A stretch of 64,000 nucleotides of DNA from Schaalia turicensis ACS-279-V-Col4 (GCF_000296505.1 NZ_JH815208.1:175157-239156); one strand, 5' to 3'; shown: positions 6,722-15,959, counted from the stretch's first letter. Notes: generated by a model from the letters alone, not told the origin. Numbers and translations are program-made.

Positions 6722-8287
6722 GTGACCAACAAGCAACTAACCCTCAGTGAATTGGAGCAGTACCTCGCTGCTGCTGCCGATTTGCTGCGCGGCGGGATCG
6801 ACCAGGCCGACTTTAAGGCCTACATCTTTCCGCTGATGTTCTTCAAGCGTCTCAATGACGTGCACCAGGAAGAATACGAACTGGCGCTCTCGCAGTCAGG
6901 CGGCGACGAAGATTTCGCTGCACTGCCAGAGAACTACTCCTTTGTCATCCCTGAGCAGGCTTCGTGGGAGAACGTTCGCTCGACAACGAAGGACGTGGGG
7001 CAAGCTCTCGTGACCGCGTTCCGCTTGATCGAAGCGAATAATCCTCACCAACTCGGTGGGATTTTCGGCAGCGCTGCCTGGACTAACAAAGCCAAACTGC
7101 CCGATGAGCGCCTGCTGGATCTGCTCGAGCACTTCTCCACCAAGACTCTGTCAAATGCGAATGTGGCACCGGACGTGTTCGGGCAGGCCTACGAGTACCT
7201 GATCAAGCGGTTTGCGGACCTCTCCCGCAAGAAAGCGGGCGAGTATTACACCCCGCGCTCAGTGGTGCGCATGATGGTGGAAATCCTGGATCCTCAGCCG
7301 GGCCAGACCACTTATGATCCTGCCTGCGGCACGGCTGGCATGCTCATCGAGGTCATCGCCCATGCCAAGGAACAGGGGCATGATCCGCGCCTGCTCTGGG
7401 GCAAACTGTATGGGCAGGAAAAGACACTCACGACGGCTTCGATTGCTCGCATGAACCTGCTACTGCACGGGGTTCCGGAATTCAACATCGTGCGTGAGGA
7501 CACCCTGCGAGCTCCCGCTTTCCACGCCGGTGAGCGCCTGCAACAGTTCGACAACGTGATCGCGAATCCACCGTTTTCGCTGAAAAACTGGGGGCGCGAT
7601 GCGTGGGAGACGGACCCGTGGGGCCGAAACCTGCTCGGAGGTACCCCACCTGCGGGCTATGCGGACTGGGCATGGATCGAACACATGGTGGCATCCGCCA
7701 AACCCGGCTCGGGCAAGGTAGCCGTGGTCGTGCCACAGGGCGCACTGTTCCGTGGTGATGTGAATAGTAAGTCTGGGGATAACGAGGCAACGATTCGCCG
7801 CGAGTTCATCGAGCGTGACCTCATCGCGGCAGTGATCGAGCTGGCCCCCAACCTGTTCTACGGCACGGGGCTGGCTCCCGCGATTGTGGTGCTGCGTACC
7901 AGCAAACAGCCTGAGCGAGCAGGCAAGATCCTTTTTGTGGACGGCTCGGAGCTGTTCACTAAGGGGCGTAACCAGAACACCTTGGAGCGTGAGCACGCCG
8001 TCCGCATCGTACAGGCTTACCAGGAGTTCAGCGTGCAGGAGCATTTTGCGCACGTGGCCAGCCTGGACGAGGTGCGCGCCCAGGAATACAACCTCACCGT
8101 CGCCCGCTACGTCGCCAAACCACAGAGTGAAACCGGCACCAGCCTGGAAGACGCCATCGAACAGCTGACGGAAACGTGGCAGCAAGTGCAAGCCTCACGT
8201 GCACGCCTTGAGGAAGAACTCGCGAAGTGGGGCCTGGTGTTTGATGCTGCAGCGGCAGTGGATGAGGTCGCGGAGGAGGCGAGATGA
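6722..8287 (+). CDS. hsdM: Type I restriction-modification DNA methyltransferase subunit M, copy 1
   Basis: 521 residues; GTG start with AGGA 7 bases upstream. The HsdM N-terminal helical domain (residues 5-155) is followed by the N6-adenine methyltransferase fold: SAM motif I DPACGTAGM (about 199-207) and catalytic NPPF (about 282-285). The C-terminal tail forms a charged helix (TETWQQVQASRARLEEELAKW). HsdM transfers methyl groups from SAM to adenine in the bipartite site read by HsdS, and is also needed for restriction. A second, different hsdM follows with an overlapping start. Both copies keep all catalytic motifs and look roughly 45 percent identical by eye, so this is an old paralog pair rather than a recent duplication. 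Confidence 0.95.
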   Translation: MTNKQLTLSELEQYLAAAADLLRGGIDQADFKAYIFPLMFFKRLNDVHQEEYELALSQSGGDEDFAALPENYSFVIPEQASWENVRSTTKDVGQALVTAFRLIEANNPHQLGGIFGSAAWTNKAKLPDERLLDLLEHFSTKTLSNANVAPDVFGQAYEYLIKRFADLSRKKAGEYYTPRSVVRMMVEILDPQPGQTTYDPACGTAGMLIEVIAHAKEQGHDPRLLWGKLYGQEKTLTTASIARMNLLLHGVPEFNIVREDTLRAPAFHAGERLQQFDNVIANPPFSLKNWGRDAWETDPWGRNLLGGTPPAGYADWAWIEHMVASAKPGSGKVAVVVPQGALFRGDVNSKSGDNEATIRREFIERDLIAAVIELAPNLFYGTGLAPAIVVLRTSKQPERAGKILFVDGSELFTKGRNQNTLEREHAVRIVQAYQEFSVQEHFAHVASLDEVRAQEYNLTVARYVAKPQSETGTSLEDAIEQLTETWQQVQASRARLEEELAKWGLVFDAAAAVDEVAEEAR

Positions 8288-9786
8288 GTAAGCGAATCAC
8301 CCAAGAACAGCTTGAGTCCTACCTGTGGGGCGCGGCTGAACTTCTGCGCGGCCTGATCGATGCCGGTGACTACAAGCAGTACATCTTCCCGTTGGTGTTT
8401 TTGAAGCGCATCAGCGACGTCTACGACGAAGAACGCGCCCAGGCGCTCGCCCTGTATGGCGATGAGGACCTAGCCGACCTGCCAGAGAACCACCGCTTCG
8501 CCATCCCCGAGGGTGCCCACTGGCAGAACTTGCGCGAAACCACCACCAACATTGGCGAGACCGCGCGCACTATCATGCGCGCCATCGAAGCAGCCAACCC
8601 CACCACCCTCGCTGGCGTGTTCGGAGACGGCGACTGGTCCAACAAAGAACTGCTGCCGGATGCCACCTTGGCGGACCTCATCGAGCACTTCTCCAAACGC
8701 ACCCTGAGCCTGGAAAACCTCCCCGAGGACGAGCTCGGCCAGGGCTACGAGTTCCTGATTAAGAAGTTCGCCGATGATTCGGGGCATACCGCCCAGGAGT
8801 TCTACACCAACCGCACCCTCGTACACCTCATGGCGCAGATGCTTGCGCCACAGCCGGGAGAATCCTGCTACGACCCCACCTGCGGCACGGCTGGCATGTT
8901 GATTTCCACCGTGGCAGAGCTGAAACGCCAGGGCAAGGAATGGCGCAACCTGAGCCTGTACGGGCAGGAGCTCAACTACGGGACCAGCGCTATCGGCAAG
9001 ATGAATATGTTCCTCCATGGCATCGAAGATGCCCACATCGCCCACGGGGACACGCTGAAAAATCCGGCGTTCACCAATGCTGACGGCCACCTGCAAACCT
9101 TCGATATCGTGCTGGCAAACCCACCGTACTCGATCAAGAACTGGGACCGCGATCTCTTCAGCAACGACCCTTATGGGCGCAACATGTGGGGCACCCCACC
9201 GCAAGGGCGCGCCGACTACGCCTTCTTCCAACACATCGCCGCATCCCTCGAGCCCCGCACTGGCCGGGCGGCGATCCTCTTCCCCCACGGGGTGCTCTTC
9301 CGTCAGGAAGAATCCACGATGCGCCAGGCTGCTGTTGAGTCTGACCTGATCGAGGCGGTCATCGGCCTGGGGCCGGGGCTGTTCTACAACAGCCCCATGG
9401 AAGCCGTGGTGATCATTCTGCGCGCTAACAAACCCGCCGAACGCAAGAACAAGATCCTGTTCATCAATGCGGTAGATGAATACGCCCGCATCAGCGCCCA
9501 GAGTTTCCTGCTCGGCGAGCACCAGCAAAAGATCCTGCGCGCCTACCAGGCATTTCAGGATCAGCCGGGGTTTACCCGCGTGGCCACCGTGGATGACATT
9601 GCCGCTCTCGACTACACCCTGGCCATCCCACGCTACGTCAGCCCAGCCGCAGCCAGCGATGCAGGCAACGGGGATGCAGGTCCTGGCTTTGCCGAGGCGC
9701 TCACCGCGTGGCGGCGCGCAGCCGCCCAGACCGATGCCGCCTTCGCCGAACTACTCGATTCTCTCACCGAGGAGGTGAACAAGTGA
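8284..9786 (+). CDS. hsdM: Type I restriction-modification DNA methyltransferase subunit M, copy 2
   Basis: 500 residues. Motif I is DPTCGTAGM (about 197-205) and the catalytic motif is NPPY (about 279-282), so it should be active. The ATG overlaps the stop of copy 1 (ATGA), giving coupled translation and a roughly equal ratio. Canonical type I methylases are M2S1 with identical M chains. Two distinct M subunits suggest a heterodimer on one HsdS, or redundancy (inference). The C-terminal helix is shorter than in copy 1. Confidence 0.95.
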   Translation: MSKRITQEQLESYLWGAAELLRGLIDAGDYKQYIFPLVFLKRISDVYDEERAQALALYGDEDLADLPENHRFAIPEGAHWQNLRETTTNIGETARTIMRAIEAANPTTLAGVFGDGDWSNKELLPDATLADLIEHFSKRTLSLENLPEDELGQGYEFLIKKFADDSGHTAQEFYTNRTLVHLMAQMLAPQPGESCYDPTCGTAGMLISTVAELKRQGKEWRNLSLYGQELNYGTSAIGKMNMFLHGIEDAHIAHGDTLKNPAFTNADGHLQTFDIVLANPPYSIKNWDRDLFSNDPYGRNMWGTPPQGRADYAFFQHIAASLEPRTGRAAILFPHGVLFRQEESTMRQAAVESDLIEAVIGLGPGLFYNSPMEAVVIILRANKPAERKNKILFINAVDEYARISAQSFLLGEHQQKILRAYQAFQDQPGFTRVATVDDIAALDYTLAIPRYVSPAAASDAGNGDAGPGFAEALTAWRRAAAQTDAAFAELLDSLTEEVNK

Positions 9787-10895
9787 GCCTGCACATCGAT
9801 AAAGGCACCTGGACCGGAGTCAAGCTCGGTGATGTGGTGCGCAACGTCAACGAAAGCGTGAAAGACCCCGCGTCGATTGGAATCGACCGTACTATCGGGC
9901 TGGAACATATCGAATCAGGAAACTTTGAGGTGCAAGGCTATGGCACCTTGGACGAAGGCGTGAGCTTCACCCGACGGGTACGCCCTGGTCAGGTGCTGTT
10001 CGGGAAGCGACGCGCATACCTGCGTAAGGTCGCTGTTGCCTCCTTCGATGCAGTGTGCTCTGGCGACATCCTGGTCTTCGAGCCGAAGGACGATCGACTC
10101 GATGCGCGTTTTCTACCTTTCCTTGTGAGCTCAGACGAGTTCTTCGATACCGCGCTGCAAACCTCGGCGGGCTCGATGTCTCCTCGCACCAGTTGGAAAG
10201 CCCTCGCGGCCTACGAGTTCCTGCTCCCACCTATCGAAGAACAACACCGCATCGCCGACCTCCTATGGGCTGTTAAGAGTCACCTGGCGACACTCAAGTC
10301 TCAAGCACTGATTCTTGAAGCCACGGACACTCGGAATGGGTTTGGAAAATGGCTAGCTGAGCGATTTCGGAATGCTGAGACTGCAAAATTTTCCGAGTTA
10401 TTTCAAGTGTCGAGTGGTAGTTTTCTTCCCGCCAAGAACTTTATCGAGGGTCAGATTCCCGTTTATGGCGGAAATGGTATTGCTGGTTACCACGGCAGTT
10501 CAAACACTGAAGCCGATGCCATCATTATTGGTCGTGTTGGCGCTTACTGCGGTAACGTACATAAGGTGGAGGCTCCAGCCTGGATTACAGACAATGCGCT
10601 GATAGTCAAAATAAAAAATCCAGAGCTTTTTGTCTCATTGGACTACATTGCACTGTTGTTGAAGCTACTAGGTCTAAATGCTTATGCTTCACAAACTGCA
10701 CAGCCTTCTTTGTCGGGTAAAACTCTAGCCGAATGTCGGGTTCCGCTCGTGGCGATAGAAGAGCAGTTTCACATTCAAGAAGTTTTGAACTTTATCCAGG
10801 CAACGCAGTCTGCTATCGAGTTTGAGTCTCAGAATCTCGCTAGCTTTGCAATGGAGATTCAATTTTCGATATTTGGAGGCTCTGATGTTCGCTGA
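9783..10895 (+). CDS. hsdS: Type I restriction-modification specificity subunit S
   Basis: 370 residues from the GTG that overlaps the hsdM stop (GTGA), with GGAGGTG 5 bases before it. Two target-recognition domains are visible. TRD1 is about residues 10-150 and its following conserved helix begins LPPIEEQHRIADLLWAVKSHL. TRD2 is about residues 200-330 and its helix begins VAIEEQFHIQEVLNFIQ. The two halves specify the two half-sites of the bipartite target. The DNA encoding TRD2 (about 10366-10880) is clearly more AT-rich than TRD1 and the flanking genes, consistent with TRD replacement by recombination. Confidence 0.93.
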   Translation: MSLHIDKGTWTGVKLGDVVRNVNESVKDPASIGIDRTIGLEHIESGNFEVQGYGTLDEGVSFTRRVRPGQVLFGKRRAYLRKVAVASFDAVCSGDILVFEPKDDRLDARFLPFLVSSDEFFDTALQTSAGSMSPRTSWKALAAYEFLLPPIEEQHRIADLLWAVKSHLATLKSQALILEATDTRNGFGKWLAERFRNAETAKFSELFQVSSGSFLPAKNFIEGQIPVYGGNGIAGYHGSSNTEADAIIIGRVGAYCGNVHKVEAPAWITDNALIVKIKNPELFVSLDYIALLLKLLGLNAYASQTAQPSLSGKTLAECRVPLVAIEEQFHIQEVLNFIQATQSAIEFESQNLASFAMEIQFSIFGGSDVR

Positions 10896-13809
10896 GAATC
10901 CGACTGTGCGAGATTTTGTGTTTGACCGGGTGGCCAGCCTCGACGTGCAGGGTATTGAGGGTCACGACCTGCCGCGTGACACACACGAGGTGCTGCTTGA
11001 AGGTCCTCTGCGTGCGGCGCTGATTCGCTTGAACCCTGAGATCGCAGCCCAGGAGTCACGCGCTGATGAGGTTATCACCGCCCTGCGGCGCATCCTGCTC
11101 GACGCGACCCACACCCCGCATCCGGTGGTAGCTAACGAGCAGTTCACTGCCTGGCTCACCGGCGATAAATCCATGCCCTTTGGCGAAAGTGGCGAGCACG
11201 TGCCCGTGAGGCTCATTGATTTCGACCACCCGGAGGACGACTCCTCAAACCAATGGATGGTCTCGCGCGAAGTTACCTTCCGGCAAGGCAAAGAAACCAA
11301 TCGCTTTGACGTGGTGATCTGGTGTAACGGGCTACCACTCGTGGTGGTAGAAACCAAGACTGCAGTGGGGCCGTCGAAGACCTGGCTTGATGGTGCCCAA
11401 CAGATTCACGACGAGTACGAGGTGGAAGCCTCCCAGTTCTTCGTGCCCAATGTGTTTAGCGTAGCCACAGACGGAAAAGAGCTCCGCTACGGCTCAGTAG
11501 GGATGCCGATAGAAAAATGGGGGCCGTGGCGCGATGAAGACGAACCCTCCGACGCAGTACCTGGCCTAACCAAGGTCGGCAATGCCATCGACGGCCTCCT
11601 GCAGCCCGAGGTGATTTTGGACTTCCTGCGGTTCTTCTCCACCTTCGGCACCGACCGTCAACATCGGCGCATCAAGCTCATCGCCCGCTTTCAACAGATC
11701 CAAGCCGCCAACAAAATCGTTGCCCGTGTGCTGGAAGGCAAGAAAAAGCAGGGGCTGATCTGGCATTTCCAAGGCTCTGGTAAATCACTGCTGATGGTGT
11801 TCACCGCGCGCAAACTGCGCGCCCAGCCACAGTTGAAGTCGCCCACAGTCATGGTGGTGGTCGACCGCACCGACCTGGATGCGCAAATCACTTCAACGTT
11901 CCTGGCCGCTGACGTGGCCAATATGGTGCAGGTGGGCAGCAAAGCAGAACTGAAAGACCTGCTGAATGCTGGTAGTCGCAAGGTCATCATCACCATGATC
12001 CACAAGTTTGGTGACATCACCGAGGCGCTCGATGAGCGCGACAACATCATTGTGATGGTCGACGAAGCCCACCGTACCCAGGAGGGCGACCTAGGCCGCG
12101 CCATGCGCACCGCACTGCCGAACGCGTTCCTCTTCGGCCTCACCGGCACGCCCATCAACAAGCGCGACCACAACACCTTCAAGTGGTTTGGAGACCCCAG
12201 CGACGAATCCGGGTACCTCTCCCGATACAGTTTCCAAGACTCCCAGCGCGACGGAGCCACGCTGCCGCTGAACTTTGAGCCTCGCCTGTCTGAAATGCAC
12301 CTCGATGAGCACGCTATCGATATCGCGTTTGAGGAGCTGACACGGGAAAACGAGCTCACCGAAGCGGATCGCACGAAACTCTCCAAACAGGCATCCAGCA
12401 TTGAGGTGCTCATCAAGGCCCCTGACCGCGTGGCCAAGGTGGCCGCCGACATCGCAGAGCACTTCCAGTCGCATGTCGCCCCGCAAGGCTTCAAAGCGCA
12501 GGTGGTGGTCTACGACAAAGAAATGTGCGTGGCCTACAAGCACGAACTGGACAAATACCTTCCCACTGAGGCCAGCACCGTGGTCATGAGCTCGGCACAA
12601 ACCGACCCGCCCGAGTGGCATCAATGGACACCAGATCGCAGCCAAATGGACCGCCTACTCGAGCGATTCAACAACCCGAATGATCCGCTCAAGATCGTCA
12701 TCGTCACCGCCAAACTGCTGACCGGCTTCGATGCCCCCATCTTGCAGGCACAGTACCTCGACAAGCCCCTGCACGACCACACACTGCTGCAAGCCATCAC
12801 CCGCACCAACCGTGTCTACCCGCCAAACAAGGCCTACGGGCTGGTGGTGGACTACCTGGGAGTGTTCGATGACCTCGCCAACGCGCTGTCCTTCGATGAC
12901 CAGTCCGTTCGAGACGTCATCAAGAATCTCGATGACCTGGTGGACCAATTCCCGCCGGCAATGCAGGCTGCTCTCGCATTCTTCCCTGGCGTGGACCGCA
13001 CGCAAGACGGATGGGAAGCACTTCAAGCCGCACAGGAAATGCTCGGCGAAGACCGCCGCGATGCTTTCGCTAAGGCCTACTCGATAGTGCACCAACTGTG
13101 GGAGGCACTAAGCCCTGCACCATTCCTGGCCGAATACAAGCGCGACTACACCTGGCTGACTGCTGTCTACCAGTCCACCCGCCCAGCAGAGACCTCAAAC
13201 AGGCTCCTTTGGCATGCGCTCGGCGGAAAGACCCTTGCCCTCATCCACGAGCACGTACAGGTAGACCTGCCGCGCCGAGATCTGGAAACTATCGTCCTGG
13301 ATGCAGACTTGGTCGAGGACCTGATGCTCGGTGGGCGCGGCACCGTGGACCCAGATGAACTCGCCAAGATCGTCTCCAAGCGCATTGCCAAACACGCGGG
13401 CGATCCCCTCTTCATTGCCCTGGGTAAGCGACTACAGGATCTGCGCAAACGCTATGCCGACGCGCAGCAGCACAGCCTGGACTTCCTGCGCGAACTCCTC
13501 GAACTAGGCCGCGACACCTTGCAGGCCGAGAAAGAAGCCGGCGAGGTGCCACGCGAGGAACGCGGCAAGGCAGCACTTACGGAGCTGTTCGAGACCGTGC
13601 GAAGCGAGTCCACGCCTATCATCGTGGAGAAGGTCGTCGAGGAGATCGACAATGTCGTTAGGCAGGTACGCTTCGACGGTTGGCAGTCTACGAGCGAGGG
13701 GGACCGAGAGGTTCGCCGCCAACTGCGACTGATATTGGTCGTCAAGTTCAAGATCAAGTCCACCGACGTTTTCGACAAGGCTCACGAATACATCCGTGAG
13801 TACTACTAA
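10885..13809 (+). CDS. hsdR: Type I restriction endonuclease subunit R
   Basis: 974 residues from the ATG with GGAGG 5 bases upstream; it overlaps hsdS by 11 bp. An N-terminal PD-(D/E)XK nuclease is seen (FDVVIW near 141, VVVETKTA near 155). The SF2 translocase motifs follow: Walker A GSGKS near 296, DEAH near 393, FGLTGTPI, and motif VI QAITRTNRVY. The C-terminal helical domain binds the methylase core. The enzyme translocates DNA using ATP and cuts at a distance from unmethylated targets. All key motifs are intact, so restriction is expected to be functional. Last gene of the defence operon. Confidence 0.96.
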   Translation: MFAENPTVRDFVFDRVASLDVQGIEGHDLPRDTHEVLLEGPLRAALIRLNPEIAAQESRADEVITALRRILLDATHTPHPVVANEQFTAWLTGDKSMPFGESGEHVPVRLIDFDHPEDDSSNQWMVSREVTFRQGKETNRFDVVIWCNGLPLVVVETKTAVGPSKTWLDGAQQIHDEYEVEASQFFVPNVFSVATDGKELRYGSVGMPIEKWGPWRDEDEPSDAVPGLTKVGNAIDGLLQPEVILDFLRFFSTFGTDRQHRRIKLIARFQQIQAANKIVARVLEGKKKQGLIWHFQGSGKSLLMVFTARKLRAQPQLKSPTVMVVVDRTDLDAQITSTFLAADVANMVQVGSKAELKDLLNAGSRKVIITMIHKFGDITEALDERDNIIVMVDEAHRTQEGDLGRAMRTALPNAFLFGLTGTPINKRDHNTFKWFGDPSDESGYLSRYSFQDSQRDGATLPLNFEPRLSEMHLDEHAIDIAFEELTRENELTEADRTKLSKQASSIEVLIKAPDRVAKVAADIAEHFQSHVAPQGFKAQVVVYDKEMCVAYKHELDKYLPTEASTVVMSSAQTDPPEWHQWTPDRSQMDRLLERFNNPNDPLKIVIVTAKLLTGFDAPILQAQYLDKPLHDHTLLQAITRTNRVYPPNKAYGLVVDYLGVFDDLANALSFDDQSVRDVIKNLDDLVDQFPPAMQAALAFFPGVDRTQDGWEALQAAQEMLGEDRRDAFAKAYSIVHQLWEALSPAPFLAEYKRDYTWLTAVYQSTRPAETSNRLLWHALGGKTLALIHEHVQVDLPRRDLETIVLDADLVEDLMLGGRGTVDPDELAKIVSKRIAKHAGDPLFIALGKRLQDLRKRYADAQQHSLDFLRELLELGRDTLQAEKEAGEVPREERGKAALTELFETVRSESTPIIVEKVVEEIDNVVRQVRFDGWQSTSEGDREVRRQLRLILVVKFKIKSTDVFDKAHEYIREYY

Positions 13810-13821
13810 TCGCCGAAGGTG

Positions 13822-13896
13822 AACCTTTGGACGCTTGCTCGATACTTTTTGACGCAAGCCCCATACTTTTTGACGCGGGGCCGTACTTTTTGACGC
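13822..13896. repeat. Four phased 13-bp direct repeats (TACTTTTTGACGC)
   Basis: Three exact copies start at 13843, 13864 and 13884, and a degenerate copy (10 of 13 matches) starts at 13822. Spacing is 21, 21 and 20 bp, i.e. about two helical turns, so a protein could bind all copies on one face of the DNA. The array lies just after hsdR and about 190 bp before the tRNA-Gly 3' end. Arm-type integrase or excisionase sites of the element are one explanation (inference). Confidence 0.8.
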
Positions 13897-14088
13897 TTCC
13901 AGCCTCGACGGACCGAGCAGGCCCCTGAGGTACCCCTCCGAGGCCCTGATTCGCCCCAACTGGGAGCTGCTCCACAGCTCCACGCACCCGACCTCAACGC
14001 CCCGAAAACCGCCCCAGAACAGCGAAAACGCCACTCCGAACACTTCCCGGCGGGACCGGGACTCTTTGTATCCAGAGTGACGTTCTAT

Positions 14089-14162
14089 TGGAGCGGGCGA
14101 CGGGAATCGAACCCGCCTCTGAAGCTTGGGAAGCTTCCATTCTACCGATGAACTACGCCCGC
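14089..14162 (-). tRNA. tRNA-Gly (anticodon CCC)
   Basis: Acceptor stem GCGGGCG/CGCCCGC, anticodon stem GAAGC/GCTTC around the loop TTCCCAA, T-arm GGTTCGAATCC-type, U discriminator and an encoded CCA. About 71 nt plus CCA. The 3' end points to the left, toward the prophage-like/defence island, as expected for a tRNA-borne attachment site. Confidence 0.95.
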
Positions 14163-14512
14163 AATTCATCGCCATTGGCAACAGGTTTGATCATACCAGA
14201 GGTCAAACATACTGGTCAGCCAAGGCGACAGACAAAGAGAGGAGGGAGGCTGTCCCACAAGGAATCGCGCCCCTCCTCTTGATCAACGCTTGACTAGGCT
14301 GACAGCATCAGCCTGGCGCACGCAGATCAGTGTCGTTTGCGACTCACTGCCAGCGCGCCCACCCCACGCAAGTACCTCCGCGTGGGTTTCGACTCCGTTG
14401 GAATTCAGATCAGACCAACGAGATTCATCAGGACGCGTGTGGCCAAGCTTAAAATCGGCAGCTTCAACGGCTCATTGAAGGGAGATCTTTTCAAGTTCGT
14501 ATGACCACTATA
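14163..14512. other. Intergenic stretch without a recognised gene
   Basis: No coding frame with a ribosome-binding site or family resemblance was seen. A purine-rich block near 14239-14250 is partly complementary to CCCCTCCTCTT near 14271 (loop over 20 nt); this could be a weak terminator for a transcript leaving the Nudix side, or chance. Confidence 0.3.
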
Positions 14513-14541
14513 TTACCTTCGTCCCACACACTGCCTACACT
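14513..14541 (+). promoter_or_regulatory. Promoter of the Nudix gene, leaderless
   Basis: TTACCT (14513-14518), 17-bp spacer and TACACT (14536-14541); the ATG begins 7 bases after the -10 box, so the transcript should start at or next to the start codon. No Shine-Dalgarno is present, in agreement. Confidence 0.5.
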
Positions 14542-14547
14542 GCAGTC

Positions 14548-14982
14548 ATGCCCCGCTTAGTTGTTGCCGCCGCCATCGTCGACTCGCTCGACAACCCAAC
14601 GCAGTTGCTCTGCGCCGCACGCTCATACCCGCCCGAGCTGTCAGGAAAATTTGAGCTTCCCGGTGGAAAGATCGATCGCGACGAGGCCCCACTTCAGGCA
14701 CTTCACCGCGAAATACGCGAAGAAATGAACACCGCCATCCGCGTGGGCGCTCAGGTAATGACGGAAGAGGGCACGTGGTGGCCGATCCTGCAGGGGCGCA
14801 CGATGGGAGTCTGGTTAGCTGAACTAGCGCCGGACGCGCCCGCCCCCACTTTGAATGGTTCCCATAGTGAGTTCCGCTGGACTCCTTTAGACAAGGTCGA
14901 CACGCTTGACTGGATTGGCTGCGATCTTGAGATTGCGATGGCCGTTGCACGCACATCCGGTTTCGAGCCAGCGGACCGCTAA
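14548..14982 (+). CDS. Nudix hydrolase (MutT-like)
   Basis: 144 residues, a single Nudix domain. The Nudix box GGKIDRDEAPLQALHREIREEM (about residues 36-57) keeps the metal-binding REIREE, although the usual glycine after EEx is Asn. The fold start RLVVAAAIVDS and the LLCAARSYPP segment resemble 8-oxo-dGTP diphosphatase-type (MutT) proteins, so nucleotide-pool sanitation is likely; the substrate is not provable from sequence. It is a single gene with its own leaderless promoter. Confidence 0.88.
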   Translation: MPRLVVAAAIVDSLDNPTQLLCAARSYPPELSGKFELPGGKIDRDEAPLQALHREIREEMNTAIRVGAQVMTEEGTWWPILQGRTMGVWLAELAPDAPAPTLNGSHSEFRWTPLDKVDTLDWIGCDLEIAMAVARTSGFEPADR

Positions 14983-14998
14983 GAGCCTGAATATATGA

Positions 14999-15019
14999 CC
15001 AAATACCTAGATAATTTGG
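14999..15019. promoter_or_regulatory. Palindrome upstream of the TetR gene
   Basis: CCAAAT (14999-15004) and ATTTGG (15014-15019) with a 9-bp spacer, ending just before a TTGGCG / CAGAAT promoter-like pair whose -10 ends 7 bases before the ATG at 15053. The position suits autorepression by the TetR protein (inference). Confidence 0.4.
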
Positions 15020-15052
15020 CGACATATGGGGTACATCTGTCAGAATAGTCCT

Positions 15053-15739
15053 ATGCCTAAGATCATCGGAGACTCCCTAGAAAACCACCGCGCTCTGACT
15101 CGCCACAAGCTTTTCGACGCGCTCGGAGGGCTCCTCGCCGAACAGTCTTTCGACACGATCACCATGTCGCAGATCGCGTCACGCGCCAACGTCGGACGCA
15201 CCGCTGTGTACAACCACTTCGAAGATAAAGAAGTTCTGCTCCTTGCCTACATGAACGAGGCAACCGCAGAATTCTCAGCACTTCTTCACGAATCAATCGA
15301 CACAGAACCCGACCCGATTGAGCGCCTCCGCATCTACGTGCACGCACACTTGGAGATGACCAGTCGCTACCACCTAGCAAGTCGCGTTCACCTGCGCGAT
15401 CAGATGTCGACGGAAAAGTCCGAACATCTTCACGAGCATGCAGGCGTGATCGGCAACCTCCTTCTCAACATCCTCATCGATGCAATGAAGTGCGAAGCGA
15501 TCCCCATGCAGGACCCGCACATTCTGGTCGCGCTGATCCACGCCTGCTTGTCCGGGCAACGCCTGCCCTCGGATCCCGACAAGCGACGCGCACTCTGCGT
15601 AGCATCGGAAGCGTTCGTCTTGCGCGCAGTTGGAGCCTCGTCGGAGAAAATCCACGCACTCCCCTCGCCGAAAAAGCGCGCCGAAGCCGAAGAGCACAAT
15701 ACCCAGGCCTCTTTTATGCGGTGCCCGGTCGCGCACTGA
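15053..15739 (+). CDS. TetR-family transcriptional regulator
   Basis: 228 residues from the ATG at 15053. An ATG 9 codons earlier lies inside the promoter-like region and lacks a ribosome-binding site. The N-terminal HTH is classic: DTITMSQIASRANVGRTAVY followed by NHFEDKEVLL (residues about 31-60). The C-terminal ligand domain is unrecognised. The tail is rich in Lys, Ala and Glu. No efflux or enzyme gene is adjacent, so the regulated target is unknown. Confidence 0.85.
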   Translation: MPKIIGDSLENHRALTRHKLFDALGGLLAEQSFDTITMSQIASRANVGRTAVYNHFEDKEVLLLAYMNEATAEFSALLHESIDTEPDPIERLRIYVHAHLEMTSRYHLASRVHLRDQMSTEKSEHLHEHAGVIGNLLLNILIDAMKCEAIPMQDPHILVALIHACLSGQRLPSDPDKRRALCVASEAFVLRAVGASSEKIHALPSPKKRAEAEEHNTQASFMRCPVAH

Positions 15740-15959
15740 CGCGCAGATACGAGGCCCCCTGAAACAGCCTTACCGTCACAGACGTGCGACGCACACCATA
15801 CCTCTCAAACAATCGCAGGGAATAGATTCACTACTCAGGCCGTTGAACTCTACGAAACGGGAAACCGCAACGAAATAATCAAAGCGATTCCCAGCAAAAG
15901 ACCACGCTCATACAATCGCACCTCGGGTTCACTCGAACCCCGCACATAAGGAGACCGCA

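Noticed and set aside
8470..9528. Long minus-strand open frame opposite hsdM copy 2
   Set aside because: Codon-pattern shadow of a conserved methyltransferase in a GC-rich genome; no family resemblance and no start signal.
13754..13997. Minus-strand frames giving repeated VKKYG- or SKSM-like peptides across the direct repeats
   Set aside because: The peptide repetition follows from the 21-bp DNA repeats; there is no start signal and it overlaps the hsdR end.
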